DNA of 64,000 nucleotides. Source: Augochlora pura. Its lineage: Eukaryota; Arthropoda; Insecta; Hymenoptera; Halictidae. The number at the start of each line of letters is the position of its first letter. Within the stretch, counting starts at the first letter, position 1. Position numbers and translations under genes: made by a program. Below, piece by piece: positions 33,801-45,963 of this stretch. The stretch is from NCBI RefSeq assembly GCF_028453695.1, contig NC_135782.1, forward strand, positions 15,060,190 through 15,124,189, given 5' to 3'. The notes beneath the pieces were generated by a model. That model was not told the origin of the DNA. It searched no databases and was given only the letters and a program-made list of their open reading frames with translations.

Positions 33801-34619
33801 TCAAACATTATTATTATTATTATTAACATCACCTATGCGCACAACATCGACCCAATAATACAAATTGAATTCTCTCGGATTTAATTATCAGCCCGAGGGT
33901 TGGTAAATCGCGTGATCAGTGCAATCTAAACCGAGCAACAACGATAACGAAATAATCATTCGCGCGAGGGTGTAGGGGGACAGGGAGGAAGAAGAATTAA
34001 TGCACATCCATCGGAGCGACCGAGTTCGGCGCAATTACGAATAAAAAATAGTAGGGTAGGGTCGGTCGATTTACGGGTTAGCAGATCGTTCGACGGCGCG
34101 CGCGCGCGCGGGCAGGCGTTACGTATAGGCACGCATTCGTTCGCGCCGTGTGAGCGTTGGAAGAGTATGCAGTATGACGGACGTTCACGGTCGGATACGA
34201 GCATACGTTACCGTCCTCCGGACGTTTACGGCATCTGCATCCCGCCGATCGAATTAAAGTTCCCGCGAGCCGGGGAGATATACGGGGCTTCTTCTCCGAG
34301 GGAGGGAGTGGGGGGTGAAGCCGGTGATCCAACGTGAAATATCTTAGCACTCGACAAGGGTGCTTGTCTCCCTTCGTCAAATTCGCGCGGGAAGGCCTGA
34401 TAAAAGGTCTACGAGCGGCGGTGGTGGTACTATAGGGCGCGCCTAAGGGTTGGTTAGGCTGGCGTTGGAGGGTGGGCCGCTCGTGCCAGAAACGCGGAAG
34501 TTCTTTGAATCGACGCGGTGGAATACTTGGCTCGATTTACTGGACAAAAGTGTTGCAGCCACGGTCGCTGTTTAAATAAATTTATTCTATTGTTGTACTA
34601 TTATTATTATTAGGGTGTT
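33801..34619. other. CpG-rich island with (CG)n run
   Basis: Contains about eight CG dinucleotides near 34096-34111 (Z-DNA-prone). CTGGACAAAAGT at about 34540 repeats the inner edge of the inverted repeat at 368-382. No gene recognised. Confidence 0.4.
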
Positions 34620-35515
34620 CCATTAGTTTTTTCTTTATTTTTGGAAGGAATAATATAATGATAATATAGTATAGTTTAATGCAATGTGTACAATATAATG
34701 CGATATAATAAAAAGTACTACAATACAGTAAAATACAGTAGAATATAATACAATGTTATGTAATATAATATAATACAATATGATATATCACTATAGTGTA
34801 TTACAATGCAATTTAGTATTATAGAATACAATGTAATACAAGATACCGTATAATATAATTATAACACAAGAAAATTCAATGTAATAAAGTACAATACAAT
34901 ACATTATAATGCAATGCAATAAAATATAATATAATACTATACACTATTAATGTTGTTACCGACGGACGATCTTTGTCAGTCAAATGTTTCTGATGCGCGC
35001 GATCCTGGTCCCGCAGTCTATTGTCTTTGTTACGTGTACCCTCCACTTCTATTTCGGCGTGCACACGAGACAGTTCGACCACGTGCATTTATATTACCTT
35101 TGTCAAGTATTAAATTATATTTATACATCACGTGTGTTCGTATATTCCATCGCCATCCAGCTCCTGTTATCAAATGTATCTACAATGTAGTATAATATAA
35201 TCGAATGCAATTTAGCATAATAGAATGAAATACAATATAGTGTAATACAATATTATAATAAAATACAGTACAATGTGGTACATTATAATACAACAGAATA
35301 CAATACAATACAATACAATATAATTTACTACAATGTAGTGTAATATAATTCAATAAGATATAATACAATATTATACGATGTAACAATAGTATAATACAAT
35401 ACAGTGTAGTACAATATAATGTAATAGAATACAATTGAATACAGTGTAATACGATATAATATTATCTAATATAACGTAACATAGTACAACATAATATAAT
35501 CTAATACAATAATAT
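34620..35515. repeat. AT satellite with five-base period (CAATA/TAATA)
   Basis: Two arrays (about 34660-34945 and 35185-35510) of pentamers such as CAATA, TAATA, CAGTA and GAATA, separated by about 240 bp of unique moderately GC DNA. Confidence 0.8.
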
Positions 35516-36132
35516 TAGCTGCTCCAAATTAATCTTAATATTTATAAACCTGACCACAAACTTTCTTACCCTTATTATGACAATTGTTTTCAATACATAA
35601 CCAATAATCCCCGATATTAGTATGCTATTCAATTTTGAAATCAAATGATTTTTACAATAGCTATTTATACGAATACTGTAATATATTTCACTTAAATTCG
35701 CTAAAAAAATTTATGATGATTATTATAATATTATATTATTTATATAATTATATTTGTTCAGTTAATCAATGCAGTTCGATTATAAAGTCCCTTAGGTAGA
35801 GTTTCGACCAGAGCTGATCGTACCAGAACACCGCAGGCCGAGTTTTGGCCAGCTAATCGAGCTAAATAGACCAAGAGTGCCTCATAGGCCGAGTTTTCGG
35901 GATACCTCGTCGAACAGCCTCTCGGCTTTCATCACCGCGTGAACGAGATCGCTGCTTTCGCCAGTCGGTCCCGTCGAATTCGTTTTTTCGATCCTAGCAA
36001 ATGTGATAGGAGTTTCGCAGAGAGGCGTTTCTTGCAGAGGAAAATTCCGTGGATATTTTATTAAGGACCTGCTCCGTTTGCCTTTTAAAAAGGCGGTCTG
36101 CAAAGCGGCCGAGAGATAAAGAGAGGGAGTGA

Positions 36133-36163
<31 letters not shown>

Positions 36164-36861
36164 CGTGGCTCGGCGCCACGAGCGGCAGGAACGCGATCGC
36201 AGTTCGATTAGCCAAATTAGTATTCCCCGATAAAGGAAAACAAACGTTCGCGCGTGTACGGTAATTTACGTGATAATACATCGTTGGTTTATCGCGCCGA
36301 ATTCCCCGGTAAACGGCCCGTGTATCGGTAAACTCTGATTAAACTAAAAGGATGAATTCATTAAAATTACGCCCGTGACCCGGGGCCGAACTAATACAGA
36401 GCCGCGCGGGCGCGTGGAACCGGGCCCACAGGCCGCGCGGACAATTGAATGCTTGGAAAATCTGAACGATCCCGGATAGTTCGGAGACCAAAGCTTATTA
36501 AAATACGCGTGTAACAATGTTTTCGGCACGCCGACGGAAAATTATTGTTTGCTTTAAAGGAACATAGGATAGTTCCTATGGACTGTATTTGTGCGCTCGA
36601 GCGCATGTTTTAATCAATTTGTCAATAGTGGAAGTTTACGCGCTTATGCGATTTAATGAAATGCTCGGCGATCTACTCTCTTTACTAGGCACGGTTACAT
36701 TGGTCACGTGGCTTCTATGGTGTACGTTTTCTTTCGCCGCGGTCGTAGCAGCGAATTGTTTAATTTTGAATAGATATTTTATATTAAATTTTTTTCAACG
36801 CGGTGGAAGTTGGTGTTTTGTTTAATTGATAGGGGAATTTTGGGGTACAGTGATTTTCGGT
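35516..36861. other. AT-rich lead then CpG-rich island
   Basis: AT-rich to about 35780, CpG-rich to about 36760. Contains (GA)n at about 36120-36162. The frame at 36589-36825 is hydrophobic, but I see no homologue, and its AT/GC boundary location makes it likely chance. Confidence 0.35.
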
Positions 36862-37240
36862 GAAATTGTTTTATAGTTTGTGGATGAAGGTGAGCGATTT
36901 TGATAGAGGAGGTACGATTGTTTGGTATTTTAATTGGTTGTTTTAATAACAGATTGTTGACGAATGTTAGTATTGTTAATTTAAGAATAATTAGAAGGAA
37001 TAGTATATTATTATAGATCATTGTTGAATTTTAAATTAATTGTTGAATTTTCTGAAATTATTCTATAGTTTGTAGATGAAAATGGACGATTTTCGAAGAG
37101 GAGATCATTGATCGTTTAGCGTTTTAATTGGTTGTTTTATCAGCCAATTGGTGACGTATAATGACATAATTAATTTAGGACAAACTGGAAGGAATATTTT
37201 ACTATTGAAGATGATTGGTTTTTTATTGAAAGCAATTCCT
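36862..37240. repeat. 192-bp tandem duplication
   Basis: GAAATTGTTTTATAGTTTGT (36862) and GAAATTATTCTATAGTTTGT (37054) begin two diverged units that both contain TTTTAATTGGTTGTTTTA. Confidence 0.85.
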
Positions 37241-37329
37241 GTATTAAAGATATGAAAATTTGTGATCTGGTTTATATAATAATAAATATCAAGTTGAATT
37301 TGGAATAGCTAACATCATTGCATTAGATT

Positions 37330-38160
37330 ATAATATGTATATTAATATATTTTATTGCATTATACTATTATTACATCATATTATATTGTATTACATTATA
37401 CTAAAATTGTAGGACATTATATTACATAGTACTATAATATACTATATTGTAATACATTATATTATATTGTATTAGATTATATTATGTTGTACTATGTTAC
37501 ATTACATTACATTATATTGTATTAAATTATATTACGTTGTATTATGTTATTTTATATTAGATAATATTATACTGTATTACATTGCATTCAATTGTATTAC
37601 ACTGTACTGTATTTTATTATATTGAATTATATTATACTACATTGCAAGATATGATATTACATACTATTATTCTATACTATACTGGATTATATTATATTAC
37701 ATTATATTTCATTGTATTGTATTATATTATAGTGTACTATATCACGATATATTAGATAATATTATACTGTATTGCATTGTAGTCAATTGTATTATATTAT
37801 ATTACATGTATTGCACTATATTATATTGTATCCTCTTAAATAATTCTATATTAAATAATATTGTACTATCTTGTATTATATTGTAATACATCATCTTAGA
37901 TTATATTACATTGTATTACATTATATTGTGTGGTATTATATTATATTGTATTATATGGAATTACATTTTATTGCATTGAATTATATTCTATCATTTTCTA
38001 TTATGTTTTAATGTATGGTACTACTTTGTATTATTCTATTGTATTTCATTATATTCTAGTATATTGTACAATATCATATCCTATCACATTACATTATATA
38101 ACATTATATTATGTCGTATTATACTGTATTAACTTATACTTCATTATACTACCATTCCTC
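37330..38160 (-). repeat. AT satellite (TTATATTGTATTACA), opposite orientation
   Basis: About 830 bp of ATTATATTGTATTACATTAT-type sequence, the reverse-complement style of the arrays at 31.2 and 34.6 kb. Confidence 0.82.
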
Positions 38161-39466
38161 TAAACATACCAGTACACACTACCCCCAAATACACCACAAT
38201 AACAATGATTAACAATATACAATAAAATATAAATAAGTAAATATAAATGATATAATGTAATGTAATGTAACGTAATATAATAATTACTCACCCAACTCCA
38301 ACACCTTCCACCACTCAACAACACTACCAATACCAACGAAACAGTAACAGAATCAGACCAACGACCCCTGATACTGTATTTACCACCGTAGGCGCCCTGC
38401 AACGGTACCGCGTCGATATTCGTTAAAGTTATTCCAAGGGTCACCGTAAAATCACGACAAAGGCATACCTGCTCGGGGGGAAAAAGGAATCCGTCCGGCT
38501 CTGTCTGTTGCGGTCAGGTATGTCGGGAATGGTCCTAAGAGCACCGAGGAGGGGCCTGTCGCCGGTGTGTCCGACATCTCGAGAGACAACGGAGCATCGC
38601 GGGAGAATATTTGCGAGAAGAGGACCGTTTCAATCCCAGCGTTCGAGTTTTTATTTCGCGGCCGACGGTGTGCACGTAAGAACGTACAATGTATTTTCAC
38701 ATCGGCTGCAGTCCTCTCACGGCGTGTCGATATCCCCCCCCCCCCCTCTCTCTCTCTCTTCTGTCCGGGCGAGCCTTTGACCTCGGAATTGCCGGTTCGC
38801 TTTTAAAGTCCCGGCGACGCAGCTTCCCTTACAGCGTTCTGATTTTTCCACGCGACGTCGACGCGACGAAACTTCGGAAACGCGCTGGCTGTCGACTCGC
38901 GAGCCGGCTGGAGATTAATAAACATGTTACGGGGAAAAATTTCTGGCCGGCCGTCGGATAACTTTCGAGGTTCGGGATGGCGGCGGGAAGTTTTCGCATG
39001 CTTAATAACAACCGCGCGGCGCCTCTTAATTGTTGTATCGGATGCTGTACGGTCAACGTTTGGCTAGAGGCGATATGGGGCTGTTCGTTGCGATTGGTAC
39101 GTTACAGATTGGTGAATGGGTGGATTGGAGGGGCGGGGAGGTGTTAATTAAGGTAGAGAGTTGTTTTAATTATTGGAGGATTTTTTGTAGTGATTATTCT
39201 TGAGGAAGGAAAAGGGCATTAAAGGAGTGAAATAATAAAAAAGTTTTTACAGGAGTAGAGTTTTCTAATCGAACGAGTAGAGTTTTCCTCGCAAAGTTTA
39301 CTCCATTTAATAGAGTATACATTCAACTATTATTAGTAAATTTTTTCATCCAGAAGTATTCAAATTTGCGCCAATGGCGCATTGTAGTCTAACACAAGTT
39401 TCTCCAAAAATCGTCACTCGGTGAGTATTGCCATCCTTAACAATCGATGCTGTGTCGTCTTACTGG
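38161..39466. other. CpG-rich island with C13(TC)n, then AT-rich DNA
   Basis: CpG-rich 38390-39060 with 13 C at 38734-38746 followed by (TC)n. AT-rich after 39140. Overlapping frames at 38508-38961 lack recognisable motifs. Confidence 0.4.
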
Positions 39467-39592
39467 CACCTAACCTAAATCAAATCATCACCTAACCTAA
39501 ATCTAATCATCACCTAACCTAAATCTAATCATCACCTAATCTAAATCTAATCATCACCTAACCTAAATCTAATCATCACCTAACCTAAGATA
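39467..39592. repeat. 22-bp tandem repeat with CCTAACCTAA
   Basis: Five to six copies of CACCTAACCTAAATCTAATC plus AT. Each carries two telomere-like CCTAA pentamers. Confidence 0.9.
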
Positions 39593-39907
39593 CAACGTTA
39601 AAAATTAAATAACAGAATCACCAATTTTCCAAAATATTAATTTAGAAAATTAAAAAGATTTCTATGATTTTCTCCAGAAAAACTGCACATCCACGGCCAT
39701 AAAAACGAATGACAAAGCTCTGGCAAGACGGTAGCCCTCCCGGCGCCGGAAGCGATCACTCCACGTTATTCCCGCGATTATTTCGTCCTTTTTTACGGGG
39801 CGATCGCGAGCGCCGGAAGAAGAAGCCTGCCTGCCACGCTCCGGCCAATCGAACCGGTAGTTTGCGTTCGGCCCGTCTCAATCTTGACTGCACCGCGCCG
39901 CGATCCA
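39593..39907. other. Unique DNA, CpG-rich from 39710
   Basis: No gene or repeat recognised. Confidence 0.3.
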
Positions 39908-40061
39908 TACAGGGTGACCCGTTTCAATCGAGCCAGGAAAAACTAGAAACAATTATCTTCAAACCAAAACCCTGAAACCAATTACTCAATACTCAAAATA
40001 AACAATTTTTAAAACGATTTATAATTTAAAATATAATATAGTACAAATGAGACACCCGGTA
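39908..40061. mobile_element. Small TIR element (MITE, 154 bp)
   Basis: The left end TACAGGGTGACCCGTTTCA and the reverse complement of the right end TACCGGGTGTCTCATTTGT match at about 14 of 19 positions. The interior is AT-rich and non-coding. TA at the tips suggests a Tc1/mariner-like origin, but no clear target duplication is visible. Confidence 0.55.
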
Positions 40062-40979
40062 TATGAAACATCAAAAAGAGATCAAAACAAAATCTGTTCG
40101 AAAGCGAAAAGTGCATTAACTTAAGTAAAATATAATTTTGAAATAAAAATCACTGATTTATTATATGAAAATGTAAGATAACCTTGAAATAACCTTGAAG
40201 CCTCTTATGTATAGAAAAAGAGCTATAGTCGCTGCAAGTGGGACTAAAAATGTTTAAAAAATACTCCAAGGTACCAGAGTTCTGTCAACGAGATTTTTGA
40301 CAGTTCGAGGTAAAGCGGGACACCCGTTGCACAGACGCGGATCCATTATGCGATTGGCGAGTTTAGGTTCGCTGCGGCGGGCCCTCGGGCGTTCTCGCGG
40401 AGGAGGATGTATTCAAGGAGCAGCCACTGCGGAGAGACTACCGCGCGATCCTTCTTGCGCAATGAGCGGCATAAATCAGCGTTCGCGTGATTCCGAGACA
40501 AGCGATATATCAGTGACGGATGGTATTAAAAAAGAAGGATGGATGGGGCGCGGGCGGGTCCCGGAACAGGAACCGCGGATGCCATGGCAATCTACCAAAG
40601 CGCGCGACGGCGGCGGTCTTGCGGGCCAACTCGTACATCTAGCTGGGATCACGACGAATGTACAATTTATTAATCAATTATGACCGTCGTTCTTCTTAGA
40701 CAGGTGGCTAGCCGCTGTGACAATCCTCGTCACTTCACCGGCGACAAAACATGCTGTCCCCTTCGCCAGGTAAGAAGTCACGGAACTGTGGCGCAGTTCG
40801 GAAACGCTGCGGCAATCGCAATTAGCCGGACGCGGTGGAACTTCAGGCAGTACCTATGATGGCTGAGTAATTTATTATTTGAACACGCTGTGTATGAAAA
40901 TAAAGCGATCCGTGATTTAGTGTTAAGTCAGCGTTGTATTTTTGCAGGTTCGTTCGGATAACAGAAATTGCGGGGTGCA
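40062..40979. other. AT-rich lead then CpG-rich island
   Basis: CpG-rich from about 40290 to 40850. Contains a 128-residue open frame at 40297-40683 with no recognised family and a possible 66-nt exon (separate entry). Confidence 0.35.
40704..40769 (+). other. Candidate 66-nt internal exon (weak)
   Basis: A pyrimidine-rich TTCTTCTTAGACAG precedes 40704 and CAG/GTAAGAA, a strong donor, follows 40769. The interval is exactly 22 codons and reads VASR then CDNPRHFTGDKTCCPLRQ in frame 0. A second frame is also open, so coding is not demonstrated. I recognise no family. Confidence 0.2.
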
Positions 40980-41500
40980 TGGTGTAATATACTATATACA
41001 TGTATAATGTATGTATGGTGTGTATGGTAGATATTGTGTGTTATGTGTACAGTATGTAGTGGATACTATATATGTGATATGTACTGTATTATAGCACGTA
41101 AATTATATAGTATATATGTATAACATGTATTATATATCGGATATATATTGCATTTATAGCATATGATAAATGTGAGATGTGCTGTATATAGGATATGTTG
41201 TATGCGACATGGAGTATAGACAACATATGTTGTATATGTGATGGATATTATATTATAGCATGTAATATATGTGAAGCGTACTATACACGGGATATATTAT
41301 GTGTAACATGTGCTGTACAAAGTATATAGTATATATGTGACGTATATTTTATTATATTATATAATATACGGAATATAAACTATATTATAGCATATAACAC
41401 ATGTAACATAAACTATAGACAGCATATAACACACGTGACATAAACTATATACAGAATATATTATGCGTGTCAGGTAGTGTACGCAGCAGATATTATACAC
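40980..41500. repeat. TATGTGTA-type irregular microsatellite
   Basis: Irregular alternation of TATAT, GTGTA, ACATGTR and ATATGTGAYR motifs. There is no fixed longer period. Confidence 0.75.
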
Positions 41501-42240
41501 GGCTGTTCCAATTCCTTGAACGTTCCATGAACGACCTTGAATGACCTTCAGATGACCTTAAACGACCTTGGAATACAATAAATATTTTTCAAAAGTCTAC
41601 CGTCAATTAACAAATGCATTTCTGTAATTTAAAGTGGCCGAAGAAGAATTTCAGAAGAATTCCACAAGAAAAGTGAGAAAACAAAAGAGAAACTGATTCA
41701 AAAACTCGTAGCAGCTCGAAGCCATCGCAACAACATACCAATTCGTGTTCGCCGCGTTCTCTTTCCCTCCCGTTTTCCCCGTTCCTTTCTCCGTCCCCCA
41801 TTCCATCCCGCTTCCCCGCCGACATTTCCCTACCCACCGTCTTCCGCTAGCCCACTTTCCACCCTCTTTTTCTACCCCCTTGAACAGCGCCGCGCGCTCT
41901 CGTCCCTCTTACTCTCTCTCCTCTCTCTCTTCTTTTTCGGCGTTCGCACTCCCCTCAACGCTCGGCCCTTCGTACTTTGCGCACTTCGTCCCTACCACCT
42001 TCAGGGATTTTAAGGGCCGTTCGTTGCCGCAGCGTTGCCAATTTACCGGGAGCGCCGTTCTTGACAGTACACTAATCTTTTTATTGATTTCGCTTAGGGC
42101 AACACCTCCTTCTATCCCCCCCCCCCCCCTACACCTGTACGCGCCACACACGGACCCTCTTGTTCTTTTCAGCGCTTTCGTTGTTTGCTTTTCGGACATC
42201 GTTAACAATAGAAGTGGGGGAAAGGGGTTGTGAAACAAGA
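41501..42240. other. C/T-rich island with C14 tract
   Basis: GACCTT-type short repeats near 41529-41570. Strongly pyrimidine-biased 41740-41940. 14 C at 42116-42129. The 162-residue plus frame (41745-42233) is Pro/Ser/Phe-rich from CT-rich DNA and has no recognised domain. Confidence 0.4.
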
Positions 42241-43736
42241 GTGGGAAAGAGACACTTTCTGTCTTCGATTTTGAAGCAGTTTTGATTGTTGAGAATGTTT
42301 ATTTTCAGCAGAGATAATAAAATACTCCGAGTACTGAATAGAGTTATTTTTTGGTTAGCAAGTAGTGTTGGGTATAATAATTAGCTATAGTGTCGACAAT
42401 TCAGGATGGTAGTAGGAGTTTTGGTTTTTCTATATTTTTCTTGGCAATTTTTCTTTGTTCTTGTGAAGTTGTATAAATGCTGTTGATGACTGTCAATTTT
42501 AATAATGATTGTTTTTAGGGCTGTACTAATGAGAATGTTAATAACAATTACGAAATTCATGCGATAATTTTTCTGAATATATTGTCTAAGATTTTTGTTG
42601 CAAACTTAGGAAATTAACGAGACAGTAATTTATTCTATTTAATTGCTACAAATTGAGTAATTAAGTGTACAATTTATATGCGTTGGGTCAAGATTGACAC
42701 AGCCATCGCGTAGCCAGAATTAATTACTGAAATTTCAAATTCACTTATAGGTTCAGTATTAAAGACTTTTCCATATTTTAGAAACCTTATTTTTAACAGA
42801 GATAATAAAACATTCGATTCTCTTAAGAAATTATAATTTTTGCTAGTGAAGGGTATAACCAACTCACGTACGAACAATTAAAAATCAATAACACTCTCCC
42901 ATCATTATTATACCATTCTTTAACAACTATAATTTATTCTTTCCATGCTACATAAACATTCAACTAATTCTTTTACTATATACATTCTCAATTATGCCAT
43001 AAAATAAATTAACTAATAAGCTACATTAAATAGATTAAATTTAATTAATTGAATATATTCCATATTAATTAACTAAGCTCGAGATTAATAGGATATGGAA
43101 CGGAATCGTGGAAATTGGATCACGTTAAAAGTCGTAAGGCAGTAATAAACGAAGGATCGGTATTATAATTATGAATCGGTTCTAGCGTATGCAGCATCTT
43201 TAAACACCGTTCGGAAGTAGACACCTGTCCGGGCTGTCGAGCACGCGCGAATTATTCATCGGCACGTCGATCTCCGGCGACGTTTAACGTTCCGCGATTA
43301 GCATAGGAAGCTACAGTATGAATGATTGTCGCAAATATCACTGCCGGATCCGTTCAATTTAAGATATATATCAATTAACTTAAATCGCTGCCTCGATGTG
43401 TCCGATAAAATTGAACACGTTCCAGTTGAAATTATTATCGTTTACAATATTATTTAACGGAGGCAAATCAATCCACGTAATCTCTGTATGAACTTTTTAT
43501 AAATTCATATTAATTAAAAGTTAAGGTTAATACTGAATGTTGGAGAGTAGTATTAATAGCTTTTTGGAAAATTTAATTGTTTCTATATTTGGTTACATGT
43601 TTTACTGTATTACCTTGTGAAAATATTGTAAATATTGTATACGGTCTATTAGTTAATAAATATTGAAATTTTTGGGAAGGTATAAACATTAATGTAATGT
43701 AAGTAATAGTAAATATTATAATTGATCCTAAATAAT
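42241..43736. other. AT-rich DNA with one diverged duplication
   Basis: AGAGATAATAAAAYAYTC plus GGGTATAA occur near 42310 and 42798, suggesting an old ~490-bp duplication. A CpG-richer patch lies at 43190-43330. No gene recognised. Confidence 0.4.
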
Positions 43737-43841
43737 ATAACTAATAATAAAAAATATAAATAATAGTGAATTAATATAACTAATAATAAATGATATAAAT
43801 AATAGTAAATTAATATAACTAATAACAAATAATATAAATCA
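43737..43841. repeat. 39-bp tandem repeat (2.7 copies)
   Basis: ATAACTAATAATAAANNATA, then TAAATAATAGTRAATTAAT; starts at 43737, 43776 and about 43815. Confidence 0.85.
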
Positions 43842-43851
43842 TACCTTCCCT

Positions 43852-44250
43852 GTGTATAGTTTGTTAATAATACAGTTTATACATAATAAAAATGTTTTCC
43901 AGCGTTATCGAACTTTTTCATCGTGCAACGAGAATTTTAAACAATGCAGTTGTTCGGTGTCGATAACCTATTTGCATCCAGAAAATTGCATCATGCAAAT
44001 AATTAAAATATATTGTATTAAATATTATCGTTAAATAATTTATTATTTGGGTGCTTCGATCAAATCGCAATGTTTTTCACAAATTCTTCATGCTCTGGAA
44101 AATGAAACAACTTTTGGTTATCGACTCAAATATATCGAAATCGTTAATTGCAAATTAGAGAAAATATTACTAATTTTAGACAATTACGTCAGTCACGTAT
44201 TTGAACATTCTGACATACTTTTTAATGTACTTTTTAACTATTTTTATTAA
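43852..44250 (+). other. AT-rich open frames of uncertain nature
   Basis: Two adjacent frames in AT-rich DNA. The second, about 44047-44250, begins at a TTG and contains EKILLILDNYVSH, which loosely resembles the LLLDNxPSH segment around a catalytic Asp in pogo/Tigger-type transposases. The resemblance is short and unsupported by flanking motifs. It is recorded as a possible remnant, not a gene. Confidence 0.15.
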
Positions 44251-44939
44251 ACGTATTGAATGAAGTCTTTTAATAATTATAATAATATTCATTTAATTTC
44301 ACCTTTACTAAAAAGGGTTAAAGGACATTTTTAACTCTTCTATCCTTATCATAGTAATCGCAAAATTAATTTGCTACTTTCTGTGAGATTTATTTATTAT
44401 ATATCTATTTCTGGGATTTTTATTTATTCCTTATTTATTTCTGTGACTTTTATTTATTCTTTATTTATTCTTTATTTATTTCTGAGATATTTATTTGTTC
44501 TGTACTTATTTCTGTGGTATATTATTATTTAATTTCTGTGACTATTTACTTATTCTTCCTATTTTTAATAAATAATAAAATACTTCTAAGCCTATGTAGA
44601 GAAAACAAAATTAATTAATTCTTTTCTTAAATTTTGTTTATTGTACTAAAAATAATTGTACCAAAAAATAGAAAATACCAGTAGTAAAAAATCATTCCGA
44701 TGACACCCCACCGTGAAAAGACACCCTCGTGCGGCACCACCAGTTGCGCGGCGTCGCACAGTGATTCAATCTTATGGTACTCGATCTAATCATATCTTCT
44801 ATACTAATTAATTTTCGACTTCATTACCTCGGTAATTTTTTAAAGAGAATACAATGACGAATCTATTTGTGTAAAAATAATATAGAGTTATTTTATGAAT
44901 ATTGCAATGTTACTGTTTTCATGTCGTTTTAATAATTAT
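44251..44939. other. AT-rich stretch with TTTATTTATTC runs
   Basis: TATTTATTTCTGNGATTTTT-like repeats of about 27-35 bp at 44385-44560. The rest is unremarkable. Confidence 0.5.
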
Positions 44940-45080
44940 AAATATACTATATATAATTATAAATATACTATATATAATTATAAATATACTATTATATATA
45001 TACTACAATATATATAATTATAAATATATTATTATATATATACAATATGTATATAATTATATATATTCTATACTATGTAT
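44940..45080. repeat. AT microsatellite (TATAATTATAAATATACTA)
   Basis: About seven imperfect copies of a 19-26 bp AT unit. Confidence 0.85.
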
Positions 45081-45323
45081 TGAATAATTATATATGTTGC
45101 GTGATATAATTAAATATGTACACATAACACTTCAATAATAATGCGCTTAAATAATTATATTCTACGATAAATAACCATTAAAAAGACAATAGTATTAGCT
45201 ATGAACGAAGTCAGAGCTTCTTTTAATAATTTTTAGACTTTTTTGGAAACGCTTGAGTGTTCAAACATTTCAATAATACAACACACGGAGCAACAATTGC
45301 GTCGATGGTTTACTTACGATGGT

Positions 45324-45383
45324 AACTATGAAACGGGCGTTTCTATTTAGTCTGTGCCCAGCTGCAGCGCCCGTTTCATAGTT
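45324..45383. other. 60-nt hairpin with perfect 16-bp stem
   Basis: AACTATGAAACGGGCG (45324-45339) is followed, after 28 nt, by its exact reverse complement (45368-45383). The stem extends outward two more pairs past one mismatch. It could be a small non-coding RNA hairpin or a very short palindromic element; the sequence alone does not decide. Confidence 0.6.
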
Positions 45384-45414
45384 TCCAACCTAATACTTGA
45401 GAATATATCGAATA

Positions 45415-45530
45415 TTATTGTAATATCAAACGTATACTATATAATATAATATATCGAATATCATTAATATATCAAACGTATATTATTTTATATAATATAT
45501 CGAATATTATTATAATTCATTATTATGTTT
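45415..45530. repeat. ~56-bp AT repeat (2 copies)
   Basis: ATATCGAATATYATTNTAAT and ATCAAACGTATAYTAT recur, followed by a partial third copy. Confidence 0.7.
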
Positions 45531-45715
45531 AGTCATGTACTAGAATCACGATGCCCCCTGAGAGGAGACAACGGAGCACAAAGGGTTAATAACAAAGGAT
45601 CACAATTTTCTTCCAATTTTAAAGAGAACAGAATAACATCCGTACTTAGTAATTTATAAATTAATAATTTATTACTCAAAAATTTACAGAAATTTACAAA
45701 AATTAAATAACTATG
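45531..45715. other. AT-rich DNA with an isolated TTAA-element-like end
   Basis: GCACAAAGGG/TTAA at about 45575-45588 looks like a right end of a TTAA element. No matching left end was found. Confidence 0.3.
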
Positions 45716-45719
45716 TTAA

Positions 45720-45959
45720 CCCTTTGCACTCGAAGCCATTTTAGCTATAAATCCAAGATAATTTTTCTAGCTTATAGTAGTTACATTTCACGTGACAAAT
45801 TTGGTATTTTATACATATGAAATTGATTCTTTTGACTCATACCAACAGTTTCACAGTTAACAATATTTTAAATTTAAACTTTGTTAGTATAAAAATTATT
45901 TTTAAATGTGATAGAATAATTTTAGTGGTGCCTCAGAGTCACCACTCGAGTGCAAAGGG
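45720..45959. mobile_element. piggyBac-type TTAA element 3 (MITE, 240 bp)
   Basis: TTAA at 45716-45719 and 45960-45963. Perfect 14-bp inverted termini CCCTTTGCACTCGA. An imperfect palindrome at 45925-45945 (GTGGTG...CACCAC, inner CTC/GAG, one mismatched pair) is centred 24 bp from the right end. No coding capacity. Confidence 0.9.
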
Positions 45960-45963
45960 TTAA

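Noticed and set aside
36589..36825. 78-residue hydrophobic frame
   Set aside because: No homologue recognised. Hydrophobicity follows from T-rich codons at a composition boundary.
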